From positions 99,808 through 163,807 of the forward strand of contig CAZQMV010000006.1 in the NCBI GenBank assembly GCA_964594635.1: a DNA stretch of 64,000 bases, read 5' to 3'. This stretch comes from Berkiella sp964594635. Its GTDB lineage: Bacteria; Pseudomonadota; Gammaproteobacteria; Berkiellales; Berkiellaceae. The translations under genes and the position numbers were made by a program. Below are positions 1 to 9,167 of the stretch, piece after piece. The first letter of the stretch is position 1. Each line of letters opens with the position of its first letter. Below the pieces are notes generated by a model. The model made no database searches and had not been told where the DNA came from. It saw only the letters and a list, made by a program, of their open reading frames with translations.

Positions 1-1118
1 TTTCTTTGGCGTGTTTATTTATTCTGATTATCATTCCAAAATTTATCAAAAGTATTCCAGGGCCACTCATTGCGATGCTCTTCGCTGCCTTCATTCAGTA
101 TTTTTATCATTTTCCCAGTGTGGCAACTATCGGCTCTGTCTTTGGAGAGATCCCACAAACACTTCCGAAATTTATGCTACCTGACTTTACCCATATTAAC
201 TTTACCTCTCTTATTATGCCTGCTATTTCTATCGCATTTTTGGGCGCAATTGAGTCATTACTTTCTGCTGCAACAGCAGACGTTCTTACGGGGACTAAGC
301 ATTATTCGAATCAAGAATTGAAAGGCCAAGGGTTTGCTAATGTGATCGCCCCCCTATTTGGTGGATTTGCCTCAACAGGAGCAATTGCAAGAACAGTAAC
401 CAATATAAAACATGGCGGCAATAGTCCAATCGCCGCCATTGTCCACGCGCTCGTTCTAGTTCTTATTCTATTGTTGCTTGCACCATACGCAGCCACTATT
501 CCATTTTCTGCACTTTCGGCGATCTTATTTATCGTCGCGTATAATATGAGTGACATACCTGAATTCTACCATATTGTTAAGCGAGCACCGTGGTATGATA
601 CATTTGTGTTAATAACAACATTCTTTATCACGATATTTTTAGATTTGATCAGTGCCGTTACCACGGGCTTTGTGATTGCTGGATTATTCTTTATTCTCAG
701 AACCCATCAAACAACCAAGATGAATAAAAACCGTCTTTCTCATCTTAAAGAATGTATTATCAAACCCAAAATGACTGTCTTTTCATTGTTAAACGGCATC
801 GTCTATTCATTTGAAGGTCCCTTTTATTTTGGCATCAGTGAAAAATTCGAACAAGCGATGACAATGACACCCGTTGATCCTAAATTTGTGGTATTTCAAT
901 TAGCCCATGTTCCTTTTATGGATATGACAGGATTAAAAACTTTTACAAAAATGATTGAAAAATTTCAACAAAGAGGAATCAACGTTTATCTTTGCGAAGT
1001 CAGTCAAAAAATAGCTGAAAAAATGGCACGAGTTGGGATGTTAAGTATGATCCCGCCCGCTTTTATCTTTAACTCACTTGAAGAAATAGAAACATTTCGG
1101 AAAGATATTTCCACATAG
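1..1118 (+). CDS. SulP-family anion transporter, C-terminal part (5' end outside window)
   Basis: The reading frame is open from the left edge, so the gene begins outside the window; the TTG at 6 is only an internal codon. The visible part has about seven hydrophobic segments (residues 1-230) with the SulP-like stretch 'GGFASTGAIARTVTNIKHGG', followed by a soluble STAS domain (about residues 255-365). This is the standard SulP order of membrane core then STAS. Family members move sulfate, bicarbonate or other anions across the inner membrane; the substrate cannot be read from this part. The ankyrin gene follows 9 nt downstream, so the two may be co-transcribed. Confidence 0.88.
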   Translation, partial: SLACLFILIIIPKFIKSIPGPLIAMLFAAFIQYFYHFPSVATIGSVFGEIPQTLPKFMLPDFTHINFTSLIMPAISIAFLGAIESLLSAATADVLTGTKHYSNQELKGQGFANVIAPLFGGFASTGAIARTVTNIKHGGNSPIAAIVHALVLVLILLLLAPYAATIPFSALSAILFIVAYNMSDIPEFYHIVKRAPWYDTFVLITTFFITIFLDLISAVTTGFVIAGLFFILRTHQTTKMNKNRLSHLKECIIKPKMTVFSLLNGIVYSFEGPFYFGISEKFEQAMTMTPVDPKFVVFQLAHVPFMDMTGLKTFTKMIEKFQQRGINVYLCEVSQKIAEKMARVGMLSMIPPAFIFNSLEEIETFRKDIST

Positions 1119-1127
1119 GAAAATACG

Positions 1128-1817
1128 ATGCTGAAAAATCAAGCTTCATTCGCTTTATCTATTCCAAAGAAAATCCTACACCAATTTGTCAATCTCGTTG
1201 GGTTAGTTCGTTTATTTAATGAACCTAATGATTGCTTATATACTGCAATTGAAACCAATTCACCCTTTTGGACAAAGGTAGCAGTGAAACAGGGAGCCAA
1301 TATCAATGGCAACTATGGCAGAGGTATCACGGCCCTGCATTTAGCCGCTAAATTAGGAAAAAAAGACATCGTCCGTTTACTCATTCAAACATTCCATGCC
1401 AATGTGAATGCGACTGATGATGTAGGCAGAACGCCACTTTTTTTGGCTTTTCAGCGTGGTAAAACCAAAACAGCCCGTGTACTCATTCAAGAATTCAATG
1501 CGCCTGTTAATACCACCAATCAATGGGGAGAAACTCCGCTCCATTTAGCGGCGAAGAAAGGAAAAATCGAAAAAATTGTCTTACTTATTCAAGACTATAA
1601 AATGGATGTGAATGCTTTAGATAAATTTGGCGAGACGCCCCTGCATTACGCGGCAAAGATGGGACATGTAGCTGCGTTACAGTTACTGATTGAAAAATTT
1701 CATGCAGATTTAAGCATCAAAAATAAACGTGGCTTCACCCCAATGTCTCTTGCAGAAAAAAAAGGGCATCTTGAGATTGTTAATACCCTTCGTGACTTGC
1801 ACTTTCCCGCTACTTAA
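1128..1817 (+). CDS. Ankyrin-repeat protein (229 aa)
   Basis: Five or so ankyrin repeats fill residues 60-225, shown by recurring 'G.T.LHLAAK.G....V..LI' units such as 'GETPLHLAAKKGKIEKI' and 'GETPLHYAAKMGHVAAL'. There is no signal peptide or membrane segment, so the protein is soluble. An AGGA sits 7 nt before the ATG. Ankyrin repeats bind other proteins. In intracellular Legionellales many are secreted effectors, but nothing here proves export. The 3' end overlaps the convergent korB gene by 8 nt. Confidence 0.85.
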   Translation: MLKNQASFALSIPKKILHQFVNLVGLVRLFNEPNDCLYTAIETNSPFWTKVAVKQGANINGNYGRGITALHLAAKLGKKDIVRLLIQTFHANVNATDDVGRTPLFLAFQRGKTKTARVLIQEFNAPVNTTNQWGETPLHLAAKKGKIEKIVLLIQDYKMDVNALDKFGETPLHYAAKMGHVAALQLLIEKFHADLSIKNKRGFTPMSLAEKKGHLEIVNTLRDLHFPAT

Positions 1818-2829
1818 CTGTCCAGGTTTTACCTTGGCGCAATAAGTGCTCAAGCGACGCATCGGGTTTTTCGGTGCGTGCTTGATCAATTTGAGCTTGA
1901 ATTTCTTCTTCATACACAGGCCGCTCTACACTTCTGAAAATACCCATTGGCACAGGGAACTCAGGATAAACCATAGCATTTAGCTTAATCGCCATGGAAA
2001 TATCATTTTCTTTACGATGCACATAGAGCTGACTTTTATCGGTGGTATTTAAATCAACTACGGCTAAATCTTCGCCATTATAGGTTATGCCTTTATCTTT
2101 GGCAGCACCAAAAACCAGAGGCTCATTAGGAATTAAGCTAATGGTGCGCTCTGCTCTAAACCCTCTATCGCTGATATGCGCAAACGCACCGTCATTGAAG
2201 ACGTTGCAGTTTTGATAGATCTCAACAAAAGAGGTTCCACGATGAGCGGCAGCTTCTTTGAGTACCCATTGCAAACCTTGAGCATCTATATCGATGGCTC
2301 TTGCCACGAAACTACACCCTGCTGCCAAAGCAAGTTGCACAGGGTTAAAGGGTTCGTCGATAGTGCCTTGGGGTGAGGTTTTGGTTTTTTTACCTTTCTC
2401 AGAAGTGGGTGAATATTGGCCCTTGGTTAAACCATAAATCTGATTGTTAAACAGTAAAATAGTGACATCGAGATTTCGGCGCATAATGTGCATCAAATGA
2501 TTGGCACCAATACTTAAACCATCACCATCCCCAGTGACTATCCAGACCGATAAATCAGGGCGAGCAATTTTAAGACCCGTCGCAATGGTGGGTGCACGAC
2601 CATGAATAGTATGAAAACCAAAGGTATTTAAGTAATAAGGAAAACGGCTTGAGCAACCTATCCCAGAAATAAAGACGGTATCTTCACGCGCAATGCCAAG
2701 TTCTGGTAAGATTTTTTGCACAGAGGCTAAAATAGCATAGTCGCCACAACCAGGGCACCAACGCACTTCCTGATCGCTGACAAAATCCTCTTTTTTCAGG
2801 GGCAACATTTTGTCTTCTTGTAACGACAT
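1810..2829 (-). CDS. korB: 2-oxoacid:acceptor oxidoreductase, beta subunit (TPP-binding)
   Basis: Catalytic thiamine-pyrophosphate half of a two-subunit 2-oxoacid:ferredoxin oxidoreductase (oxidative decarboxylation of a 2-oxoacid such as 2-oxoglutarate to acyl-CoA). Visible are the N-terminal 'CPGCGDYAIL' motif, the TPP/Mg motif 'GDGDGLSIGANH' and 'NNQIYGLTKGQYSPTS'. The length of about 340 aa is usual for KorB. Two in-frame ATGs exist (2835 and 2829). The second is chosen because it lies 8 nt after GGAG and forms a TAATG overlap with the korA stop, implying translational coupling. Substrate specificity (2-oxoglutarate rather than pyruvate) is inferred from subunit layout. Confidence 0.88.
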   Translation of the reverse strand: MSLQEDKMLPLKKEDFVSDQEVRWCPGCGDYAILASVQKILPELGIAREDTVFISGIGCSSRFPYYLNTFGFHTIHGRAPTIATGLKIARPDLSVWIVTGDGDGLSIGANHLMHIMRRNLDVTILLFNNQIYGLTKGQYSPTSEKGKKTKTSPQGTIDEPFNPVQLALAAGCSFVARAIDIDAQGLQWVLKEAAAHRGTSFVEIYQNCNVFNDGAFAHISDRGFRAERTISLIPNEPLVFGAAKDKGITYNGEDLAVVDLNTTDKSQLYVHRKENDISMAIKLNAMVYPEFPVPMGIFRSVERPVYEEEIQAQIDQARTEKPDASLEHLLRQGKTWTVK

Positions 2830-4697
2830 TAACATTTCTCCAAATAAGGCGCGATTTTCTCTTTTAATTCAAGCACACCAAACGGCTTGCCTTGAACTTT
2901 GCTGATGCTTTTCGCATCAACTAAATAACGCGCACGAATGATCTGGCAAAGCTGACCTTTATTTAATTCAACAACCAAGATTTTTTTAAATTGCTGTAAC
3001 AGTGTCCCCAGCTCTTTTTGAAGGGGGTTTAAATAACGTAAATGAGCAAAACTCACTTTGACATCTTCTGCTTCGAATTCTTCAACAACTGAGCGCACAC
3101 AACCGTAGGTACTTCCCCAGCTGATGATTAATACGTCACCCGAAGTAGGCCCTACGACTTCTAATGCGGGTAAATCTTTATCAATGCCTTGCACTTTGGC
3201 AGCACGCAAATCAACCATTTTCTGATGGTTATCGCCATCATAGCTGATGTTGCCACTCCCATTTTCTTTTTCTAAGCCACCGATACGATGTTCTAACCCT
3301 TTTGTACCAGGAATGGCCCAAGGCCGCGCCAAGGTTTCACTACAACGTTGATAAGGCATGAAACCATCGATGTTTCGCTGATAATTGGGCTTTAATGAAG
3401 GTAACGCATTCACATCGGGGATCTGCCAAGGCTCAGCACCGTTAGCTAAAAAAGCATCGCTTAATACGATCACGGGGGTCATGTAACGAATCGCAAGGCG
3501 GAACGCTTCAATCATAATATGAAAACAATCACCCGGCGTCATTGGCGCCAAAATCGGCACTGGACATTCACCATGGCGTCCATACATCGCGGCTAATAAA
3601 TCGGATTGCTCAACTTTGGTTGGCATACCCGTTGACGGACCAGCGCGTTGCACATCTACTACCACCAAAGGAAGCTCGGTCATCACAGCAAGACCTAGTG
3701 CTTCACTTTTTAAATCCATACCAGGGCCACTGGTGGTGGTTAAAGCAAGCTCTCCACCAAAGGCTGCCCCAATTGCGGCACCCATCGCTGCAATTTCATC
3801 TTCTGCTTGAAAAGTCTTAACGCCAAAATGCGCATGTTTCGCTAATAAATGTAAAATGTCCGATGCCGGTGTAATAGGATAACCACAAACCAATAATGAA
3901 TGATTCGCTTTATTGGCAGCCGCAACACAACCCCAAGCTAACGCTTGGTTACCGGTAATTTGTCGATATTCACCAGGGCTTTGATTTGACGCTTTGACTG
4001 AATAATGTTCTGCAAATAATTCTGCCGTTACCGCAAAATGGTACCCTGCGCGCAAAGCTTCAATGTTTGCTTCAATCACATCGGTTTTGTCTTTGAAACG
4101 TTCTTTGATCCAATCTTTGGTGTCTTCAAGTTCACGATGATAAAGCCAATACACAACACCCAACGCGAACATATTTTTACATTTTCGCGCGCCTGCACGA
4201 GACAACGGACTTTTTTCAAGTGCCGTTAAAGTAAGCGAAGTCATCGGTAAACGCACAACGCGAAAATCGGATAATGCACCATCAAGCGGATTATCACCAA
4301 ATTGCGCTTTCTTTAAATCTTTGCTCGAAAATTTATCGTCGTCGAGAATTAAGATCCCGCCCTTTTTCAAATTCTTCAATGACACTTTCAAAGCAGCAGG
4401 ATTCATCGCAACGAGCACATCATAAACATCGCCAGGCGTATGAATGGGACGTGCTGAGAAACTCAATTGAAAACCAGACACACCCGGTAATGTACCAGCT
4501 GGTGCACGTATTTCTGCCGGAAAATCTGGATAGGTGCGCACATCATTACCAAAACTGGCGCATGCTTCTGTAAATCGCATTCCCGCCACTTGCATGCCAT
4601 CACCCGAATCCCCCGCAAAATGGATGACGACCCGATCGAGCGGAACGCGCTTAACGGTTAACGGGATTGTCGTTGTGAAGCTATTCATGTCTGTCAT
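2829..4697 (-). CDS. korA: 2-oxoacid:acceptor oxidoreductase, fused gamma-alpha subunit
   Basis: The 622-aa protein combines an N-terminal gamma domain (residues about 18-200, beginning 'VIHFAGDSGDGMQVAG') with the alpha pyrimidine-binding domain ('GYPITPASDILHLLA', 'TTTSGPGMDLKSEALGLAVM') and a C-terminal transketolase-like domain. This is the usual fused arrangement in two-subunit Kor enzymes. It pairs with the overlapping korB to oxidise 2-oxoacids using a low-potential acceptor. No ferredoxin gene is adjacent, so the electron acceptor is unknown. A second ATG lies 3 codons in (4688). Confidence 0.9.
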   Translation of the reverse strand: MTDMNSFTTTIPLTVKRVPLDRVVIHFAGDSGDGMQVAGMRFTEACASFGNDVRTYPDFPAEIRAPAGTLPGVSGFQLSFSARPIHTPGDVYDVLVAMNPAALKVSLKNLKKGGILILDDDKFSSKDLKKAQFGDNPLDGALSDFRVVRLPMTSLTLTALEKSPLSRAGARKCKNMFALGVVYWLYHRELEDTKDWIKERFKDKTDVIEANIEALRAGYHFAVTAELFAEHYSVKASNQSPGEYRQITGNQALAWGCVAAANKANHSLLVCGYPITPASDILHLLAKHAHFGVKTFQAEDEIAAMGAAIGAAFGGELALTTTSGPGMDLKSEALGLAVMTELPLVVVDVQRAGPSTGMPTKVEQSDLLAAMYGRHGECPVPILAPMTPGDCFHIMIEAFRLAIRYMTPVIVLSDAFLANGAEPWQIPDVNALPSLKPNYQRNIDGFMPYQRCSETLARPWAIPGTKGLEHRIGGLEKENGSGNISYDGDNHQKMVDLRAAKVQGIDKDLPALEVVGPTSGDVLIISWGSTYGCVRSVVEEFEAEDVKVSFAHLRYLNPLQKELGTLLQQFKKILVVELNKGQLCQIIRARYLVDAKSISKVQGKPFGVLELKEKIAPYLEKC

Positions 4698-4862
4698 GCC
4701 AAATAAGCCTAAAAACTAAGTGGGTTGCGGGGAAGAGTATAACACTGACTAATAAGTATTCGTATAAGCGGATATTCATTTTTCGCGGTCTGCGCTAAAC
4801 TAGATCATTGCATATCAACCGTTATTTGTTGGCTGATTAACTTACATGCTGGGAGGCAGGCC

Positions 4863-5696
4863 ATGCGCAGGGTAATTTTTAATCAAAAAGGTGGTGTAGG
4901 CAAGTCGACAATTACCTGTAATCTTGCTGCAATCAGTGCGTCTAAAGGTTTTAGAACGCTTGTTGTAGATTTAGATCCACAATCGAATTCAACCCAATAT
5001 TTGCTGGGCAGCAAATCACCTAATTTTGTGCCAACAGTAGCCGATTATTTTAACCAAGTGTTGCAGTTCCGTTTTAGCGCCAGCAATGCAAGCCAATTCA
5101 TCCATGCAACCACGTTTAAAAATCTGTTTATCTTACCTGCTTCCCCAAAATTAGAACTTTTGCTTAACCGGCTTGAAAATCGCCAAAAACTTTATAAGTT
5201 AAGAAGCTTATTTGATAAGCTAGAAGGCTTCGATAATATTTTTATCGATACCCCCCCTGCAATGAACTATTTCACACAGTCAGCGCTGATTGCTTCTGAC
5301 ACCTGCCTTATCCCCTTTGATTGCGATCTCTTTTCACGCAATGCTATCTATCATCTCTTTAGAGGGGTAACGCAAATTCGTGAAAAATATAACAGCCGTC
5401 TACGCGTTGAAGGCGTGATTGTGAATCAGTTTCAAGCTGGCGCTGCACTCCCGAAGAAATTGGTCGATGAATTATCTAACGAAGGGTTACCCATTATTTC
5501 AACTTATCTTTCATCTTCCATTAAAATCAAAGAATCTCACGATGCTGCTTTACCGATGATTCATTTTGCCAAAGATCATAAAGTAACCAATGAATTCTTG
5601 CGCATCTTCCAAAGTTTACAAACCAACGAAATTACTCACCCTGATGCATTCCAAACAGTCGATGTAGAAAAATTGACTGAAGACATTGGTGTTTAA
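4863..5696 (+). CDS. ParA-family ATPase without ParB neighbour
   Basis: The protein starts almost directly with the deviant Walker A 'FNQKGGVGKSTITCNLA', followed by 'LVVDLDPQSNST' (Walker A') and 'IFIDTPPAM' (Walker B), a complete ParA/MinD-type ATPase of 277 aa. Such proteins position DNA, plasmids or protein complexes by nucleotide-dependent dimerisation. GGAGG lies shortly before the ATG. No ParB-like gene or obvious parS cluster is seen next to it, and the next gene encodes an unrelated RhoGAP-like protein, so cargo is unknown. Chromosomal housekeeping ParA usually sits with ParB, so this is probably an orphan paralogue. Confidence 0.85.
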   Translation: MRRVIFNQKGGVGKSTITCNLAAISASKGFRTLVVDLDPQSNSTQYLLGSKSPNFVPTVADYFNQVLQFRFSASNASQFIHATTFKNLFILPASPKLELLLNRLENRQKLYKLRSLFDKLEGFDNIFIDTPPAMNYFTQSALIASDTCLIPFDCDLFSRNAIYHLFRGVTQIREKYNSRLRVEGVIVNQFQAGAALPKKLVDELSNEGLPIISTYLSSSIKIKESHDAALPMIHFAKDHKVTNEFLRIFQSLQTNEITHPDAFQTVDVEKLTEDIGV

Positions 5697-5807
5697 CATC
5701 TTAAAACGTGTACTCACTACGGTGTAGCTACATCGATATGCAACTTATATAAAGTTCAACTGTCATACTCATATATTGGTAAAAATTGTTAAATATGAGA
5801 GGGTGTT

Positions 5808-7397
5808 ATGGCAGTTGATGGTCCTTCAGAAAAAGATACGGGAACGGCAAATACCGTCAAATTTGCGAATGCTTCCTCTTTAGAAAAAGTAAACAAAATG
5901 CTTGATATCCTTCTTCAAGAGATAGGACAACCCAATGAAAATGGTAATCATCCCTTTTTATCTGAGGATGGTATTTTCAGATTATCAGGCAATGTAGAAG
6001 AAGTTAAGACAACGATGGAGGCGTTGTTTTCGGAACCCACGTCACTCTCAACAAATAACGTTATCCAAAAGCCTATTTTAGCAGCACATGTGATGAAAAA
6101 TGCCATCAAAGATGACCGTGTTAAACTAGATCCGAAAGCAAGTCAGATTTTTAAAGATCTTACAGACGAATACGCCAAATTATCGAGGAAAGAACAAGAC
6201 GAAAAAGGCGACTTTTTCAAAATATTAATTGATAGACTTATTCAAAATAACCTGTTAGAAGAAGCTAAATTGGTACATAATTTGATGAATCTTTCCTATC
6301 TTGTTGTGACACAGTCTCAATTAGATTCAAAGGAAAAATCACTTAGAAAAAGCCAAATGAGTACTGACGCTATTTCAAAAATCATTCTACCGAACATCAT
6401 TCATCGATTTATCGACAGTGATCCAATCACTGAACTTGATTATCAGAATAGAACAATCGCATTCATGATGAGAACAGTTGATAAAGCAGTTGACCAAAGT
6501 AATGCTGATTTCACGAAACATTTTGATATTGAGCGCCCTAATGAAGCATCAACATTGGCAAAAAAATATGAACAACTCTCTCAAGAACCCGCTAAAAAGC
6601 CTGCTAAAACTGAATCACTCACTGTGTCTTCTGATACTAAAAAACCCTCTCTGTTTTCTAGAGCTGCTTCATTTTTAAAAGATACAGGATCTAGAGTTTT
6701 TTCATGGTTAAAAGAAACAGGGAAAAAAGTCTTGAGTTTTATTACTGGATTTTTTACAAAGAAGGATAAAGCTATCTCAGGACCAACACCGATGGAACAT
6801 TTAGATCAAGCAACAAAGAACAATGACAGTACACATCTTGATGTTAGTGTACAAAGAGATCGCGTTAAAGGTCCAGCAGGTAGACGATTACCGACGAAAA
6901 GAAATGCGGGCCAAACCGATGCACCGACTGTTGCCCCAGTGAAAGCAATAGATATCGGACCTCCCACCACACCACCACCCGCTCCTCCTACTTCACTGGA
7001 TGTCGGCCCTCCTTTGACACCACCACCTCCTCCTCCAAAACAAGCCGACGTATCACCTAATGTGGGTCGTCCGTTACCAAAACCTCCTATAGCAAAAACG
7101 CCAGCACAAGCACGAGAAGAAGTGAATCAACAGCTCAAAGAAGCTGAACGCTTTGGTGGCGAACGAGGGGGTATCGTTGCAGAAAGAAAACAAGAAATTG
7201 AAAAAGCGGAAAGCCTCAATCATACGCCATCGGTCCCAGAACGTAGACCACCTTCTATGATCAGTGCTCCCGAAATTCAAGAAGGTGGCGTGAATGTCAA
7301 AAAATTAAAAGATATGTTTGAAAAAAAGGAACAAGAAAAGGCGAAAAAGGAAGAAGCGCTAAAAGGAAATCCCTCCAAGCCTAAGGGTTCTAAATAG
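5808..7397 (+). CDS. Candidate effector: RhoGAP-like domain plus proline-rich tail (529 aa)
   Basis: Residues about 22-215 read like a eukaryotic RhoGAP domain. 'EDGIFRLSGNVEEVKTTM' matches the hallmark GIFR.SG segment with Arg58 at the arginine-finger position, and 'STDAISKIILPNII' (185-198) matches the late helix that usually reads LA..F.PNL. Between them is a helical 'LL..AKLVHNLMNLSYLV' stretch as in RhoGAP. Residues about 255-325 are basic with weakly amphipathic helices. Residues about 380-425 are proline-rich, including a run of six prolines, which suits SH3 or profilin-type binding. The C-terminus is a charged Lys/Glu coiled-coil-like stretch. No signal peptide. RhoGAP domains speed GTP hydrolysis on Rho GTPases; bacteria lack Rho, so action in a eukaryotic host is inferred. 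A strong hairpin terminator follows. Confidence 0.7.
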   Translation: MAVDGPSEKDTGTANTVKFANASSLEKVNKMLDILLQEIGQPNENGNHPFLSEDGIFRLSGNVEEVKTTMEALFSEPTSLSTNNVIQKPILAAHVMKNAIKDDRVKLDPKASQIFKDLTDEYAKLSRKEQDEKGDFFKILIDRLIQNNLLEEAKLVHNLMNLSYLVVTQSQLDSKEKSLRKSQMSTDAISKIILPNIIHRFIDSDPITELDYQNRTIAFMMRTVDKAVDQSNADFTKHFDIERPNEASTLAKKYEQLSQEPAKKPAKTESLTVSSDTKKPSLFSRAASFLKDTGSRVFSWLKETGKKVLSFITGFFTKKDKAISGPTPMEHLDQATKNNDSTHLDVSVQRDRVKGPAGRRLPTKRNAGQTDAPTVAPVKAIDIGPPTTPPPAPPTSLDVGPPLTPPPPPPKQADVSPNVGRPLPKPPIAKTPAQAREEVNQQLKEAERFGGERGGIVAERKQEIEKAESLNHTPSVPERRPPSMISAPEIQEGGVNVKKLKDMFEKKEQEKAKKEEALKGNPSKPKGSK

Positions 7398-7405
7398 AAG
7401 AAAGC

Positions 7406-7438
7406 GAAGAAATCGGAGCGTTATTCTCCGATTTCTTC
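7406..7438. terminator. Bidirectional terminator hairpin
   Basis: A perfect 13-bp stem (7406-7418 with 7426-7438, core GAAATCGGAG/CTCCGATTTC) and 7-nt loop lie between the stops of two convergent genes. U-rich flanks exist on both strands, so it can terminate both. Confidence 0.8.
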
Positions 7439-7452
7439 TATCATTATCAAAC

Positions 7453-8346
7453 TCAGATTTCATACCAAGTCCTTCGACCCAAAATCGCATAGTCAACATC
7501 GATCTCTGCTTTTGCCCAGCCTTTTGCCGTTGGGCACACAATTAATCTTTTGTGTTCTCTTGGCTTGCGCACCCACATTGTAGGTTGACTTTGTGATGTA
7601 ATAGGGTTTACTGATGAAATCGGTTCCAACTTTTCTTGATGCAGTAATTCACCAGAAATAGCATCCAATACCATGACAAACTCATCATCATTCACCAACA
7701 ACTTCTTGTTTCGCAATAGTGGTTGATAAAGTGATTTACCAAGATCAATTACCTTATATAAACGGGATCCTTGTTGTGGCGTTCTCTCAATGATAACAAT
7801 CACATCTTGTTCATGGTATTTTTTTTTCGCTAAAATATACAGCAATACACCTGTACCTTGTGGGTGTTCCCCGACAATCACTTGACCAACTATCTCGGAA
7901 ATCGGCAACCATTTTGATAATGGTATATCTTTGATGTTAATTGCAGTCTGATGTTTATTGGGATGCCTTTCACCTTTGGGTAATCCCCCTCTTAGGGCAT
8001 GTGTTGTGATAAAAGTACTACAAGCACCATCAGGCAGCATTTTGTTGTGTGAAACTCGATAGTAGAGGATCCCTTCTGTTTCATTGTGTAATAGCGTGTC
8101 AGGCACCCACTGTAAAAATGCCATATTATTCAGGATCAAATTGCGCTTTTCATCCAGTTCATGTGCTAAAGCGTTCAGCTCTACAACCGCTTGTAAGTGC
8201 ATTTGCTTTTTGGCCAGAGAATGATTCAACATCATCGTTTCCAGAACGCTGGTTTCCAACATCAATAACATCAATACTGAACAAACGCTGCAGAAAATCA
8301 GCGCTAAAAGCAGTACACTCCCTAGTTGCTTAATATTAGTGGCCAT
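7453..8346 (-). CDS. PilX-like minor pilin / pilus-assembly protein
   Basis: Last gene of a three-gene minor-pilin cassette; its start overlaps pilW by 25 nt. The N-terminus 'IKQLGSVLLLALIFCSVCSVL' is a short basic leader plus hydrophobic helix as in PilX proteins, but without the Glu+5 of classical pilins. The rest (297 aa) is a periplasmic-type domain with no recognised catalytic motif. The C-terminal part ('LVNDDEFVMVLDAISGELL') faintly resembles beta-propeller blades of PilY1-type proteins. The call rests mainly on position and N-terminus. Confidence 0.6.
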   Translation of the reverse strand: MATNIKQLGSVLLLALIFCSVCSVLMLLMLETSVLETMMLNHSLAKKQMHLQAVVELNALAHELDEKRNLILNNMAFLQWVPDTLLHNETEGILYYRVSHNKMLPDGACSTFITTHALRGGLPKGERHPNKHQTAINIKDIPLSKWLPISEIVGQVIVGEHPQGTGVLLYILAKKKYHEQDVIVIIERTPQQGSRLYKVIDLGKSLYQPLLRNKKLLVNDDEFVMVLDAISGELLHQEKLEPISSVNPITSQSQPTMWVRKPREHKRLIVCPTAKGWAKAEIDVDYAILGRRTWYEI

Positions 8347-9167
8347 TCAAAATTCCACCATTTTTTTATGGTTGGTTCATTTTCTCCTATGGAATTCAGC
8401 AATGCTTTCAGCCTTACACTGATAATGGTATTCCAATCTTCGATCTCTTCTGCTGTTTGGTAGATCATTTGCTCATTCTTCAAATGCCCATATGAAAAAA
8501 CAAGTTGTTCAACACCCTCTACTAACTCCATCGTACGTCCATTAAAATCGGTACTATACAATGCGTAAATGGGTTTATTACTTACATTTGTCCGTTTGGT
8601 TTTGCCAATATAATAAACGGTAGTGGTTAAACGATTTATCATACGATCCTCCGCAACAGGACGCTTTTCCTGCCATCGAAAAAGCATTGCTTGCTGACAA
8701 TCCGATGCAATCAAGATGGTTCCTTGCTTAATTGACTGTCGGCTTGTCAATGGTTCGATAGACTGCAACCAGAGTAAATCGCTTGATTCTACAGCACGTT
8801 TAGATACTCTGAATGTCCCCAGTACTTTTTTTGGTAAATCACTTACCTTGATGCCTTTAAAACCTTGTTTAGCGATTATTCCATAATCAACAAGCGAAAC
8901 ATCCTCTTCAGTAATAATGTTCGCCTCTTTGTGAAGTCGCTGACAGCCCAATACGCCACTGTTACGTAGCGCTTTCCCAAGTAAGTAATCGATCGTTCTG
9001 GCGTTCACTTGGATCCGAAATAATGCTTGTTGAGTAAGCGCACTTTTTTTAATCAATAAAAAAATATTGACCAGCATACTTGCTATCATTGCACTTAACA
9101 GTAATGACACTAACAATTCAACAAGTGTCATTCCTTGGGATCTTGGGTATGCAAATTCCCTTCGCAT
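8322..9167 (-). CDS. pilW: PilW-like type IV minor prepilin
   Basis: Has a class III prepilin leader: twelve residues ending 'YPRSQG', then 'MTLVELLVSLLLSAMIASML', with Gly-1 and Glu+5 as required by prepilin peptidase. The 281-aa length and position between pilV-like and pilX-like genes fit PilW, which primes type IV pilus assembly in the inner membrane. It overlaps the upstream pilV-like gene by 40 nt and the downstream gene by 25 nt, so the three are one operon. Confidence 0.78.
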   Translation of the reverse strand: MRREFAYPRSQGMTLVELLVSLLLSAMIASMLVNIFLLIKKSALTQQALFRIQVNARTIDYLLGKALRNSGVLGCQRLHKEANIITEEDVSLVDYGIIAKQGFKGIKVSDLPKKVLGTFRVSKRAVESSDLLWLQSIEPLTSRQSIKQGTILIASDCQQAMLFRWQEKRPVAEDRMINRLTTTVYYIGKTKRTNVSNKPIYALYSTDFNGRTMELVEGVEQLVFSYGHLKNEQMIYQTAEEIEDWNTIISVRLKALLNSIGENEPTIKKWWNFEWPLILSN

